Of a stretch of 64,000 nt of DNA, positions 1 to 9,892 are shown piece by piece. The DNA lies in assembly GCA_021234155.1 (NCBI GenBank), contig JAJEKV010000061.1, forward strand, positions 5,574,653 through 5,638,652, written 5' to 3'. This DNA comes from Isoetes taiwanensis. Its lineage: Eukaryota; Streptophyta; Lycopodiopsida; Isoetales; Isoetaceae. Made by a program: the position numbers and the translations under genes. Under the pieces are notes generated by a model that saw nothing but the letters and a program-made list of their open reading frames with translations, searched no databases and had not been told where the DNA came from. The first letter of the stretch is position 1, and every line of letters begins with the position of its first letter.

Positions 1-424
1 GAAGAACAAGATCCAATTATCGTATATCTCAGATACATATACTGAGCTACACGATTAACTGCTCAACCGGGTCCACAGGGTTATGGCCAACATGGCAATA
101 CAAACATTCATGGCAGAGCTTAACTCTGAGTCTGGCTCACCAGCCATCTAGATTAATTCCAGCTACTCCAGCAGCCATAATTTGATCTCAGACTTCAACA
201 CTAGGCTGTATAAACTAAGCCGTTTGAGGTTTCTACAGCAATATTGACAAGCTTCCCTGGAGCTATTTCAGGTCTTCAAGAAATCTCTCAAACACGAGCA
301 TCTGCCTTCCGCCTGCATTTTAGTCTTGCCTTTACAGTCACTCCTCCTTCAATGGAATAAGTCTCCTCTTTAGCAGAAGCCTGACAATCTGGTTTGGCAG
401 CAGGTCTGAGCAGAAGGTCGGCCA

Positions 425-480
425 GCTCTTGCATCAATTCGAATTTGGCTGTGCTCTTGCATCAATTCGAATTTGGCTGT
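425..480. repeat. 28-bp perfect tandem duplication
   Basis: Two adjacent identical 28-bp units (425-452 and 453-480) beginning GCTCTTGCATCAATTC. No coding or mobile context is visible, so it looks like a local replication-slippage duplication. Confidence 0.9.
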
Positions 481-1571
481 GCTCCCTTATGGATCTGCCT
501 CCGTCAACAATCCGCTGGATAACTCTGATTTCCTGATGACTGTGTTCGCCCACGATTCCCTATTCCCTGTCCGAGAGTCCCTGTTCCTGGTCCAAATTAT
601 ACTGCTCCATGTCGCCCCTCTCTATTTTTTTTATAACAGGTCGATGCTCTCTATAGATATTTGCTCTTGCCCCCCTTTTTAAAAGAAAAGGCCCCTTATC
701 TTTATAAATCTCCCTTAAATCAGAACCTTTGGCCTTTTTTAACCAAAATAGTCGATAGTCTTGAGCCTTCTAAGCATCTGTCTCGTGTTCCTGCTTGCCT
801 TCGGGCCATTGTACGGCGTATTTCTTTCGTATTTTTTGCATATTTTCCACGTATTTTCCTTGTTTTCGAGTGGGTTCATGACAAAATCGTTCGACCTAGC
901 CGGACCGACCATTGCCATCCAAAGCCTAATTTCTGACGTCAGAATAATACTCTTTAGCCATACGAATACCCCCCCTCAACCTTCCAAAATTTTATGTTAT
1001 GCCAACCCAAATCAATAATTGCCCAATCAACAATTGCCCAAGATAATAGTTACTGAAAGAAACACATTTATTTGGTTCAAATAAAGAAAAACCAATTAAG
1101 AAGCAAATGTGCATATTGAATCATGCAGTATCGATTGCCATTCCAAATAAATGGCCATGCACATATGATATGAAATCAAGTTTGTATTTCAGCCTCGACA
1201 TTATTTAAATGCATTTATTTCACAAAAAAGCTAGGACAAAGGGCATGCCCGCATCATAGGTTTTTTAACAACCAAATCTTGTTTCCTATTTTTCGCTTTA
1301 TTTGCTAACAATACAATTACTATATATAAATACTATATGGACACCTACAATCATATCTTTCATCATCAAAGCGGCTTGAGTCGTATGATGGTGACATTGC
1401 CTATCTCTTAATGGAGCACCTTTGAGAAGTCTAATACACAATGGCAAACTTTATTTTAAAATCATGGCATGCAGATAGCTTATAGTGTCTTAACCTCGTT
1501 ACAAAAGTAATGCAACAATAAAAAACATCATTTTAAAATAGGAAGTGCTCACATGCCACAAATATAAAACT

Positions 1572-1611
1572 ACCAATCTAAACTGATTACAACCAATCTA
1601 AACTGATTACA
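1572..1611. repeat. 20-bp perfect tandem duplication
   Basis: Two adjacent copies of ACCAATCTAAACTGATTACA (1572-1591 and 1592-1611). Simple local duplication in AT-rich intergenic DNA. Confidence 0.9.
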
Positions 1612-2105
1612 ACACGACTTCAAATCTTGTATGTTCAATTACTTCAAGAATGCATTTTGTTTTGCGCAATAAATTTCTTGTAAATATAAATGAGTTGATA
1701 GTTTGGAACTTCTATTATTTCGTTATTTACTTTTGTCAATGTTGAGCTATGCTAAAAGAAGATGGAAGTACCCTTCCAAAAGAAAAATCACTACAATTAA
1801 TGATGTGTCGTTTGGAAGTAATTATGCAGCTACAAAATAAGAAAAAAGATGGAAGCCTTACCATGCCAACAACTATCCTATACTAAGCTACCGTATTAAG
1901 TCAACACTATATACAACTTTAAAAGGGACTACAATCATCTCTAAGGATGAAGGTACACGAAGAATCACCTGGTGACTAAAGATGTCAACCTTTTCAAGAC
2001 AAATAACGTTTTCTTGTGCTGATCTCTGAAACAATTGAAGTACATAGAAAAAAATACTATGTTAGTAGCATATCCCCTTGCCAAACATAACAGTAGAACC
2101 GTCTC

Positions 2106-3609
2106 CTAACCAGATAGTTGCAGCTCAAATCTATGTAACTGCTCAATAAATCCTGCATTAGGTGATGCCCCAGGTCTTTTGCTTTTCACAATCTCAAGAG
2201 CTTGGTTAAGAGTGAGACCTTTTTTGCTTAGCAAATATGCTAAAACCACAGTCACACTGGAAACACAAAAACACTAGTCAGCCATCGACACTTGTCAGAG
2301 ACAACACACAGAAAAACTTTTAACACTTGATTTACCTCCTCGACCGACCAGCAAAACAATGGACTAGTACACCGTTTCCCTTTTCTCTGGCCTCATCAAT
2401 GAAGTTGAAGCAAACCTCAAAATGCTGCATCAAGTTTACATCTGGACTATCTAAAACTGCACAGCCATTGCAATAAGAGCTTGCGAAAAGGAGTGCAGCT
2501 TTAATGGTCACAAAGACAATCCAGACTGAGGGACCTACCATCTATACGCATATATTTGAAATCTTGTAGGAATGGCATATCGACAGAATTTGCAACTATT
2601 AGTATATGAGTAATATTCAATCTCTGTAATATTGCTTTATTGTATGCTGCTCCAATTGAACCAAGGTATAGCCCCTGCCAAAAAGAACAAAGGCAAAAAT
2701 ATTAAAAAGTAAACATTCGACCTGTTCAGCTGCTTAAAGAAATCAGTCTTATGGACTTTACAGCAGTGCATAATCTAAATTTTATCTTGCAGAAAAAGCC
2801 AACATGAATTCACACATTCACAAACCAACAGATCTAATGGAGATACTCAAAGGAAATGAAGAAACCAAAATGCCTTTCTTGAGTCGGTGGAGAAAAAGTT
2901 AATCAAAAACAAAAAGTACATCTTGTTGTCTATCTTGTTATCTGTGACTGCATTGGCCATGAACTTTATAAAGACAAACAGGAAAGGGAGAGAGAAAATG
3001 AGAACCCTCTTAAGCTTCGAGTACAAAATGGTTTTTGCAACTATGATGATGCTATATCATAGATTTCCTGAAAAAAGAAGATCCATGGGAATTTTCATGC
3101 AGCCACGGCATAGATAAGATAAGAAGAAAAATAATCACTGCAGAAAAAAGATGATTGATAATCATTCAAGAAATCCACAAGCAACAAGGATACTCTGAAA
3201 AGTATTACTGATAAATCCTGTAGCAGGAAAAGGACATATAACTCTTTTGAATGAGGGATCATGGAGGTGAAACAAGAAGCTATGAAAAAATGTGCTTCTA
3301 ACGCCAAGAAAATTAATAGCAGAATTATGTCTTGGCAGATAACATGCTCTAGGTATTGAGAAACCTAAAACAAACCACATGACATGCATGCACGCAGACA
3401 TGCACGCAAGGAAAAACGTATGATAGATGCAATACTCTTAATAAAAAGAGAGAATTACAAGAAAAAAGCTAGAAAGATGCACTTGTTACACATGTGGTCA
3501 CATAGCCAACCTGGTCAATTTCACAAGGAATACTATCATTCCTCAAGTGCTTAGCAAGGCAAAATGCTCGTAAAAACTTGGCTATTTTCTGCTGGTCAAG
3601 TTGTTCCAT
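2106..3609 (-). CDS. DSPTP1: Dual-specificity protein phosphatase, DSPTP1 type (4 exons, 168 aa)
   Basis: Exons on the minus strand are 3609-3511, 2674-2539, 2456-2336 and 2256-2106. Every junction has GT/AG and the phases agree (99+136+121+151 nt, stop included). The start ATG at 3609-3607 follows an in-frame TAA, so it is well defined. The protein begins MEQLDQQ, has PCEIDQGLYLGS at the start of the catalytic domain (about residues 28-39), and the signature HCFAGRSRS with nucleophile Cys112 and Arg118 (CX5R). Aspartates in VLDSPDVN (81-84) sit where the general acid lies in the family. The C-terminus ASPNAGFIEQLHRFE is typical of plant atypical dual-specificity phosphatases, which dephosphorylate Tyr and Thr of MAP kinases. 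Length and exon layout are normal, and all key residues are present. Orthology to Arabidopsis DsPTP1 is by pattern only, so another close paralogue is possible. It is the only host gene seen here. Confidence 0.93.
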
Positions 3610-4520
3610 ATCTTTTAGGACTGGATGAGCTCGCAGTTATCCCCTTGTCAAAGACTGATAAGAATACGTCTGTAAGAACCTCTTTGCGCATGCTCATTTA
3701 CAACTTACCCAACGTACAATCTGTAGTTACAACAGCTCATGTTAATTACGTTGAAGAACAAAGCAAAAGTAACTTTCTCAGGCCAAAGTAATGCAAACAC
3801 ATATTCATGTCATCTGAAATCATTTTGGCTTATGATACAACGCAGCAAAAAGGTTCCTACTAAATGCTACACTGTTGCCCTTGAAGCGGATGAGACAATT
3901 ATAATTGACAACATGAAAAAATTAAGTATAACCTTGATATGAACAGAAGACTTACCCATGATCGAGAACCGCTGCCTGGCGCTAGGCCTAGAAGAGGTAA
4001 CGAAGGAAAATTGATCCGCAAGTTTGGCAGCGGGAGGGACGCACTGGATTCGCAGCATGTGCAGGTAAATTGATCCTGGCCGTCGCAAGCGAAAGACTGG
4101 TATTTCAATGCTACCTCCACTGCCACGTAGGCAAGATAAATATCCGCAACAATTACAATTTTAGTACAAGAGCACTACCATGTGCTGCTTTTCAGACATG
4201 AATGATGTTTGTAGCCTAGTGGGCATTGAATAACGTGAAAACGATAATGAAGTGAATCATACACACAAATAATACAATTTAATGACGTGCATTGCTACAA
4301 AGAGATTGTTTCATTTGAAGGCCGTATTTCTTGCGACCTAGAATGACTCGGAGCAGGCGCACAAGAAGCCCATCACTATACATGATTATAAAACCTACCT
4401 GCTAACGTACTTACCCATAAAGCGATTGCTTCGGTTCGTACATGAGCATACCACTTGAGAATTGAGACAAACAGATAAGCCCGGGAAGAGCGGGAATGGA
4501 GGATCTGCCAATGTTGTTAT
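3610..4520. other. Upstream region of the phosphatase gene
   Basis: Probable 5' UTR and promoter of the minus-strand phosphatase. Short open frames occur on both strands (for example 3867-4126 minus and 3564-3791 plus) but overlap one another and lack domains. A 5' UTR intron is plausible but I cannot place its junctions. Confidence 0.4.
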
Positions 4521-5534
4521 CTAAGAGTTATTGAAGATGAGGATCACACTCTTCAGTGATCCCCAGCATTTGCACCTATCTGCAGATTTTTTACACCTAA
4601 TCAGCAGCAACATGTACTGATGAACACGCCTGCAGTAGGAGTTCTGGCATCTTATGTTCATGAGATTTGGATATATGGGCTCAATTATGTCGATCCTCAC
4701 ACAACCATGTACATATATATAGTTTGCCAACAAGCCTATTATTGCTAAGGATCTATAGACCAAAGAACTCCACAGCCTTTCGATGGCTTATGATCCCTAA
4801 AGACCCCCTCTATTGTATTATACTTATGCTAGGGCCTAGGGCAGAGATATGACATTTTTAAATATAGTAAACCCCGAATGCATGTTCTTGAATTCTAGCA
4901 TGATCCACACAGTCATATCTTTCTTTCTTGCTCTATTCTATTCTCTTGCTTATGCCTTCTATAAGGATCCTTTAAAATCTTATATAGATGCTAACTCTAA
5001 TGGCATTGACAGTTCACTCTAGTACAACTAGCAGTGAACCAAATGTGCTACTTTTGCAACCACCACTTAAGTGGTTGTGCTACTAACACTAATGTGCTTT
5101 GACTTCATAGCCACATAACTAATTGTATTTAGACACTTAGCACTTCTCTTATGCATTGGTGGCATGCGTCCCATAAACCTTTAGGTTTAATGTTCCTATG
5201 TGACCTAGGATCCAACATTTGTACGTAACATTAATTCAATGCTCAATAAACTATATAACACAATCGACATAATTTTTTTCCTTAAATTGATTAACTCATA
5301 AAAGTACAACCAGAGTAGCACTAAATATTCACGAAATTGTACTTCACATCCCATACACTCACAAACACCTAAATTATTTCATGAAGCATTTATAGTATTT
5401 TTCCATTTTTGCGTACAATACCTGTTTAGAAAAAACATCAATGGCTACTCCATTTTTGCGTATAATACTTGTTTAAAACAAACAACAGTGACGATGACGA
5501 CGGCAACGTCGACAACGACGACGACGACGATGAT

Positions 5535-5578
<44 letters not shown>

Positions 5579-6556
5579 CAACAACAACAACAACAACAAA
5601 TTCGTCTATCACCAATCAACTCTCATGCTCATCCACATAAATATCTTGAGCACTCAATGACTATACATTCTATGATGTCGCAAATCTTCCACTGCGCATT
5701 CCACGCACACCTAATATCTAAACCCTAAACCCACCTAATACCAGAAAATCTATGCATTACATTATATATATCTATTCTATTCCACACTATGCTTTCATTA
5801 TTGCTACTCATTCATGCATCCCTAGGTAATTTCTGAGATCCCTAAGCCCTCCACAATAAGCACTCCATTGCATCTATTTACATGATCTTCTTATATTATA
5901 AAATTATGGCGTAAGTATATATGTCATGCATCAAACATGGAGGGCTCAGATTGTGCCACGTGGCATGCCAAGTGTACTTTTTAATGCCAAAAGGTGCTAT
6001 AGGCACTGCTCCAAAAAGGCGCCTGTACGTTTGGAAGCTTCATGGGGAAGATATGCGGAGACCATAAGGGTTCAGAAATCTGGTGCAGGAATTAACCGGA
6101 GCAGGGTCTTCTTCGTTACAGCATAAAATAGGGCTCATCCTGCCATAGCTGCTTCTTTAACAAGAAAAACATGGTTAGATTTCGTCGAAAAATCCCGTCA
6201 GGAAGGAGGGCTTTCGATTATGGGCGAAAGCTTAAATCCTCTGTTTGACCTTCATGCAGAAAAAAGACCCATGCTGCAGTGGCACTCTATTTCAAGCATT
6301 CAATTCATGCAATCCGGCAGCTAAAAACCTCCAATGATCGCCCATTCTAGTCCCCTGGATCCTTAATCCATGAACGTGGCTGCAGATGGAAGCAACCCAA
6401 GGATCAAATCGAGCTGGTAGACGGATGGCGATGGTCAGAATTGACAAAAAGGGAACAGATCTGGGGTAAAAAAAGCTCTGTTTCCGCCATAGCTAAAAGG
6501 GCATTAAATCTTCATCTCTAACCGAAGCATCTACCATAGCTGCGTGGGTGCTTTTT
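4521..6556. other. Host intergenic DNA left of the CACTA element
   Basis: AT-rich sequence with no convincing gene. A diverged 27-bp direct repeat (about 5403-5428 and 5450-5476, core CCATTTTTGCGTA) and a compound trinucleotide microsatellite are the only structures noted. The open frame at 5926-6126 has no recognisable domain. Confidence 0.5.
5488..5599. repeat. Compound trinucleotide microsatellite (GAC)n(AGC)n(AAC)n
   Basis: Runs of GAC-type triplets pass into about 12 AGC units (about 5535-5570) and then about 10 AAC units (to 5599). An open frame through it reads as Asp, Ser and Asn runs. It has no flanking coding sequence and is a by-product of the repeat. Confidence 0.9.
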
Positions 6557-6559
6557 CTC
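6557..6559. other. Left target-site duplication CTC of the CACTA element
   Basis: CTC directly precedes CACTACAA and is repeated directly after TTGTAGTG at 63369-63371. CACTA elements characteristically make 3-bp target duplications. Confidence 0.75.
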
Positions 6560-6567
6560 CACTACAA
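6560..6567 (+). repeat. CACTA left terminal inverted repeat
   Basis: CACTACAA, the exact reverse complement of 63361-63368. Similarity stops after 8 bp (left continues GGGATCG, right continues AACCAAAG when inverted), short for a CACTA terminus. Confidence 0.75.
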
Positions 6568-6995
6568 GGGATCGTCGACGTCCAACGACGTCGGGTCGTC
6601 GATGAACGACGGGTCGTCGTCGTTGATCGACGACATCGTCGTTCAACGACGACAACGTTGCTTCGGCGCCGTTCTCAACGACGGCTTATCGTGGCGACGT
6701 GTCGGATTTGCTGCGTGGCATGGGTATGCGCCGCAGGCGGCAGCTCAGCGTGTCAAACACGCCGGCTAAACGCCGCTCAACGACGTTTCACGAGAAATGA
6801 CGCCGCTACCGTCCATGCGTGGAAATGGGCAGTTGCCAAGCTGGCAGCCTGCGTGTCAAGACGCGCCAGCGTGCCGTCGGATGAACGACATTGCACTGTT
6901 GACGTGTCACGCCTGCGTCAAGGCGGGCATGGTGCTTTGTGCCAAGTCGGCTTTCAGCGTGTCAAGACATCGTCGGCTTAAACGCCGTTAAACGA
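6568..6995. repeat. Left subterminal motif cluster of the CACTA element
   Basis: Dense direct and inverted copies of GTCGTTNAACGACG-like words, GC-rich against AT-rich flanks. In En/Spm-like elements such subterminal motifs bind the element-encoded TNPA-type protein. Arg-rich open frames here simply reflect the CG-rich repeat. Confidence 0.8.
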
Positions 6996-7036
6996 CGTGA
7001 CCGCGAAGGATTTTTTTTTTTTTTGCCAAATAAAAA

Positions 7037-7059
7037 CCCTAACCCTAACCCTAACCCTA
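7037..7059. repeat. Interstitial telomere-like block (CCCTAA)n
   Basis: Nearly four CCCTAA units directly after an oligo-T run and the word GCCAAATAAA. The unit is six bases (TTAGGG type), not the seven-base TTTAGGG unit usual in flowering plants. The same block occurs in segment B at 18403-18425, so it belongs to the transposon. Confidence 0.85.
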
Positions 7060-7124
7060 CATCCACGTTATAAGTGGATCCATCAAGAGTTCTTTGTTAT
7101 TCTTATTTTTGAGTGTTCTTCCCT

Positions 7125-7435
7125 ATCTTGCTATAATGGTCCCAGCTTGAAGACCACCTTCGCGATATGTTCCTTCTAGCGGTAATCCTCCTCCTCCAAG
7201 GGAAGACAACTCCAAAGAACCCCCACTCTTCTCCGAGAACCCTCCCTTCACCATCGTGGCAAAGATGAGTGAAAAGGAGCTTCGATTGCACTAACATCCG
7301 GCGTTCCATGCGGGAACGATGGTAGAATGGCTCAACCGAGCCAAACAAAGAGAAAACGACATTAATGGTGCGCGGATAATGATGCAAATGGTTGCATCAA
7401 ACCGCCACGCCCTCGGGATGGACATAAGTAATGTA
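7125..7435 (+). pseudogene. Small conserved ORF of the CACTA 5' region, copy A (unknown function)
   Basis: Comparing copies A and B gives a coherent frame containing SSGNPPPPREDNSKEPPL, then FTIVAKMSEKELRLH, then MVEWLNRAKQREND and ARIMMQMVASNRHA. It has a proline-rich front and a helical, amphipathic tail. Copy A has a one-base loss near 7157 and an in-frame TAA near 7291, so it cannot be read straight through as written. It is plus strand, upstream of the transposase gene and between two motif clusters. It matches no family I know and could be an untranslated leader with chance coding look. Conservation between the copies alone proves little because they are recent duplicates. Confidence 0.35.
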
Positions 7436-7584
7436 TAAGCTTTTTTTATGAATGGAAACAATAAGTTTTTTTATCTATTTGTGTTGTCGTTGTATAAGCT
7501 TATTTTATGAATGGGAACAATCAGTTTTTTTATTTATTTGTGTTATTTGTATTGTATGTTGTTTTACGTTATGTTAAACAATCA

Positions 7585-7860
7585 CGGTTGGTCGCTTAAC
7601 GACGTTATGATCATTTGACGCCATTAAACGACGTTATAATCATCGGCGTGGCATATGAGGGGGCATCGAGGCGGCAAGTTGCGATGTGGCATGCCTAGGT
7701 GTCGACGACGGCGTCGGCTTACGGCGTCGTTAAACGACGTCACACAGACGTCGATAAACGACGTCAAATATGGCGGGAACCCGGCCGCTCGGGTTATTTA
7801 CTTGTTATTTTCACTCGTTTGTTTCGGATTTTTTTGCGCCCGTGGGTCTTCATAAGGTAA
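7585..7860 (+). promoter_or_regulatory. Second motif cluster and probable promoter/first splice donor of the transposase gene
   Basis: Copies of GTCGTTAAACGACGTC and relatives (about 7590-7775) precede an AT-rich stretch and the sequence TCTTCATAAG|GTAAGATC near 7855, which looks like a 5' splice donor. In En/Spm elements promoter and TNPA-type binding motifs overlap, so the element may autoregulate here. No clear TATA box could be assigned. Confidence 0.5.
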
Positions 7861-7934
7861 GATCTCTGCTTTAATCTTTGTGTTAGAGTTAAACACCTCC
7901 AAATGCTAATAGATTAGAAGATTGAATCTTGAAA

Positions 7935-8160
7935 GTATGTTAAAAACTTGAGGGATGCATGATCAAGGTACTGGTCGGTTCCATCCCGAATGGAGAAGAC
8001 TAAATGTATCGGGTTTATGCACCTCAGAACAGAAGTTTCAATCTTCATAGATTACAAAAGATTTGAAAGGTTGCGTGAATATAAGGTACTGGTCGACTCC
8101 ATTTCAAATGGAGAGGACTAGATGTATCGGGTTCAGGCACCCTTCAATCAAATGCTTTCT
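7935..8160 (+). repeat. Two copies of a ~120-bp leader motif
   Basis: The pattern GGTACTGGTCG, then ATGGAGARGACTA, then TGTATCGGGTT and GCACC occurs at about 7975-8030 and again at about 8085-8140. The same pattern is in segment B (19290-19505) and, diverged, at 58335-58740. It lies in the apparent 5' intron or leader of the transposase gene. Confidence 0.7.
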
Positions 8161-8299
8161 AAATATCATAAACGTTGTATGAATCTGAATCTTAAGAATA
8201 AACATTTGATAAAATCATGAAAAAAACATGGATATTTATATTTATTATATTATTACATGGTTTTTTATTAATATTTTTATTGTTTACTAGAAAAACAAC

Positions 8300-9627
8300 A
8301 TGGACGAACGTCAGAAGGAATTTGAACGTAAAGTGAGACGTAAAGCTTTGAGAAAGTTACATGGCGACTTTGCGCAAGAATGTTACCCCAACAATTGCCA
8401 CAAATAGTCCAATTAGACCCAAAGGGACCTAGTCTTCCTAGAGGCCGGGGTGGTGTGCATGAAATGAATGCCGGCCGATGTATGTACCATAAACATGTTT
8501 GAATGATTAGTTAACTTTATATCTTGATGTTACTTTTTTTTTTTTTTACTTGATTGTACTTGACAGAGAGCGGTTATATTGCAATTTGTTCGATGTGCAA
8601 AGGACAAATAAAACGGATGAGAAAGACTGTCCTCGACCATGTTGAGAAATATGGTGAATGCCCGACAAATCCAGTGCTCTCGGACGCACATGTGGGGTAT
8701 TCCAACGAGGTATAATACACGAATCTTATGAACTCGAATCAACTACTCTCATGTACTTGAATCGATGTCTTAACTTAGTTTGCTTGTATTTTGTTAGGAA
8801 GAAATTGAGAATGAAGTGAGCTCGAAGCAGTATATAGATTTTGGGGTTATGTTGTCATTGGAAGTAGATGATGTTGATACTATGAATGCGTTCATAAAAA
8901 ACCCTACAAAAAGAAAGCCATCAACTTCCTCAAAAAGAGTATCCCATTACGTTGATAGAACTCGTCGTGCAATGGCCGCTGCCAAGATTGGAGGGAATGA
9001 CAATGTTCATCAAAATTGGAATGTACTAGATCATGTCGAAGAAAATAATCTTCCACCTTCACTAGTCCATTTGGTCCAAAATTTTTACGGATAAAGATCG
9101 TAAGAAATTCAATGCATGGCCTAGAGGCAAGCCAATTATTTATGGGGAGCAATTTACATATTGGGGTAGGCAAGACATGATTAAAAATAGTCGGTCCCCT
9201 GCTGGCCCGGGATTATATATTATGACTAGTGTGAAAGTCAAAGATGGTACGACCTGTTCCTTTAATGCCATATGTAGGTCCTGAATATAACTCAGACACT
9301 TGGCATAAATTGAGTAAGCATCAGTGGCGCATGCTCATCTATGGCCTAAATTCAAATGCACGAACAATATCCAAGCCCAGTGACTACGCAAGCTTCACAT
9401 ATATTGATGGTCGTCCTCAGTTGCATGGAAACCTTGCTGCTTTTATTAATAGCTCTATCGAGAATCCTGAAGCTACCAATTGTGAATTTGTCGAGGCAAA
9501 CAAAGACCAAGAAGATTTTTTTAGCCGTAAAATTGACGGGAGATATATCATGGTTTATGCTATAAAAACTTTGTGTATTGGTGATGAATTGTTCATTGAA
9601 TATGAATACGGTAGACCAATACCGGAG
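8300..9627 (+). CDS. N-terminal part of the CACTA transposase gene, copy A: Cys/His motif plus SET domain
   Basis: Three exons are proposed: 8300-8496 (starts MDERQKEFERKVRRK), 8554-8709 and 8798-9627. Exon 2 reads as a Cys-rich segment, clearest in copy B as CNCSMCKGQIKRMRK followed by VLDHVEKYGEC. This matches the C-x-C-x2-C...R...H...G pattern of the Transpos_assoc domain that starts TNP2-type proteins. Exon 3 encodes a SET-domain-like sequence: GAGLGLYIMTSVKVKDGT (G-x-G motif region, copy B), MPYVGPEYN, then GNLAAFINSS with NCEFVE (the RFINHSCxPN region) and IGDELFIEYEYG (the GEEL-x-DYG motif). SET domains transfer methyl groups from SAM to protein lysines. Exon 3 ends at CCGGAG|GT and joins in frame to GGTAGGCAAG at 9893. 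SET would therefore be part of the transposase polypeptide. A missing C near 8390 and one frameshift near 9090 break copy A. In copy A the exon 2 acceptor reads ACTTGA where copy B has GCAG. Confidence 0.7.
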
Positions 9628-9892
9628 GTCCTTTGATGATGTACTCAAATTACTCATATAATTTTTGTCGGAATGCACCATTTTTCTTCTTCTTCTTCGA
9701 ATTCTTCTTCTTCTTCTCTTGGAATGAGATTGCACATATTGAAGATAAATGTGTATTATATCTTCAATATATGCTTTGATTATGACATAAAATTTTATAT
9801 TTCGTTCGTTATTAAATGCTTAAAATTTAACAAACACGGGCTCTCAATGTATGTATCAATCACGCATATATTTCGTTTAATCTGACGTGCAG
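9628..9892 (+). other. Intron between SET exon and transposase exon (copy A)
   Basis: GT at 9628-9629 and AG at 9891-9892. AT-rich with a short TTC run (about 9680-9720). The flanking codons join in phase 0 (GAG|GGT). The equivalent interval in B is 27716-27979, where the acceptor CAG reads as GGG. Confidence 0.7.

Larger units (their letters stand above)
1..2105. other. Host intergenic DNA, no supported gene
   Basis: AT-rich sequence downstream of the phosphatase gene. The open frames between 473 and 1018 are short, overlap each other and show no recognisable domain, so I do not call them. Two short perfect tandem duplications (425-480 and 1572-1611) are listed separately. The part next to 2105 probably holds the phosphatase 3' UTR and terminator, but I cannot fix a poly(A) site. 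Confidence 0.6.

Noticed and set aside
661-1018. Two overlapping hydrophobic open frames
   Set aside because: No domain, signal or splice evidence, and they overlap in different frames of low-complexity T-rich DNA.
6544-6981. 145-codon Arg-rich frame at the left end
   Set aside because: It starts in host DNA, crosses the CACTA terminus and reads through the subterminal CG-rich motifs, so it is a by-product.
7103-7387. Minus-strand frame across the small leader ORF
   Set aside because: Overlaps the plus-strand conserved frame and has no domain of its own.
9352-9735. Minus-strand frame of 127 codons opposite the SET exon, also at 27446-27823
   Set aside because: Antisense shadow of the SET exon and the TTC run. 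Its apparent conservation only reflects the A/B duplication.
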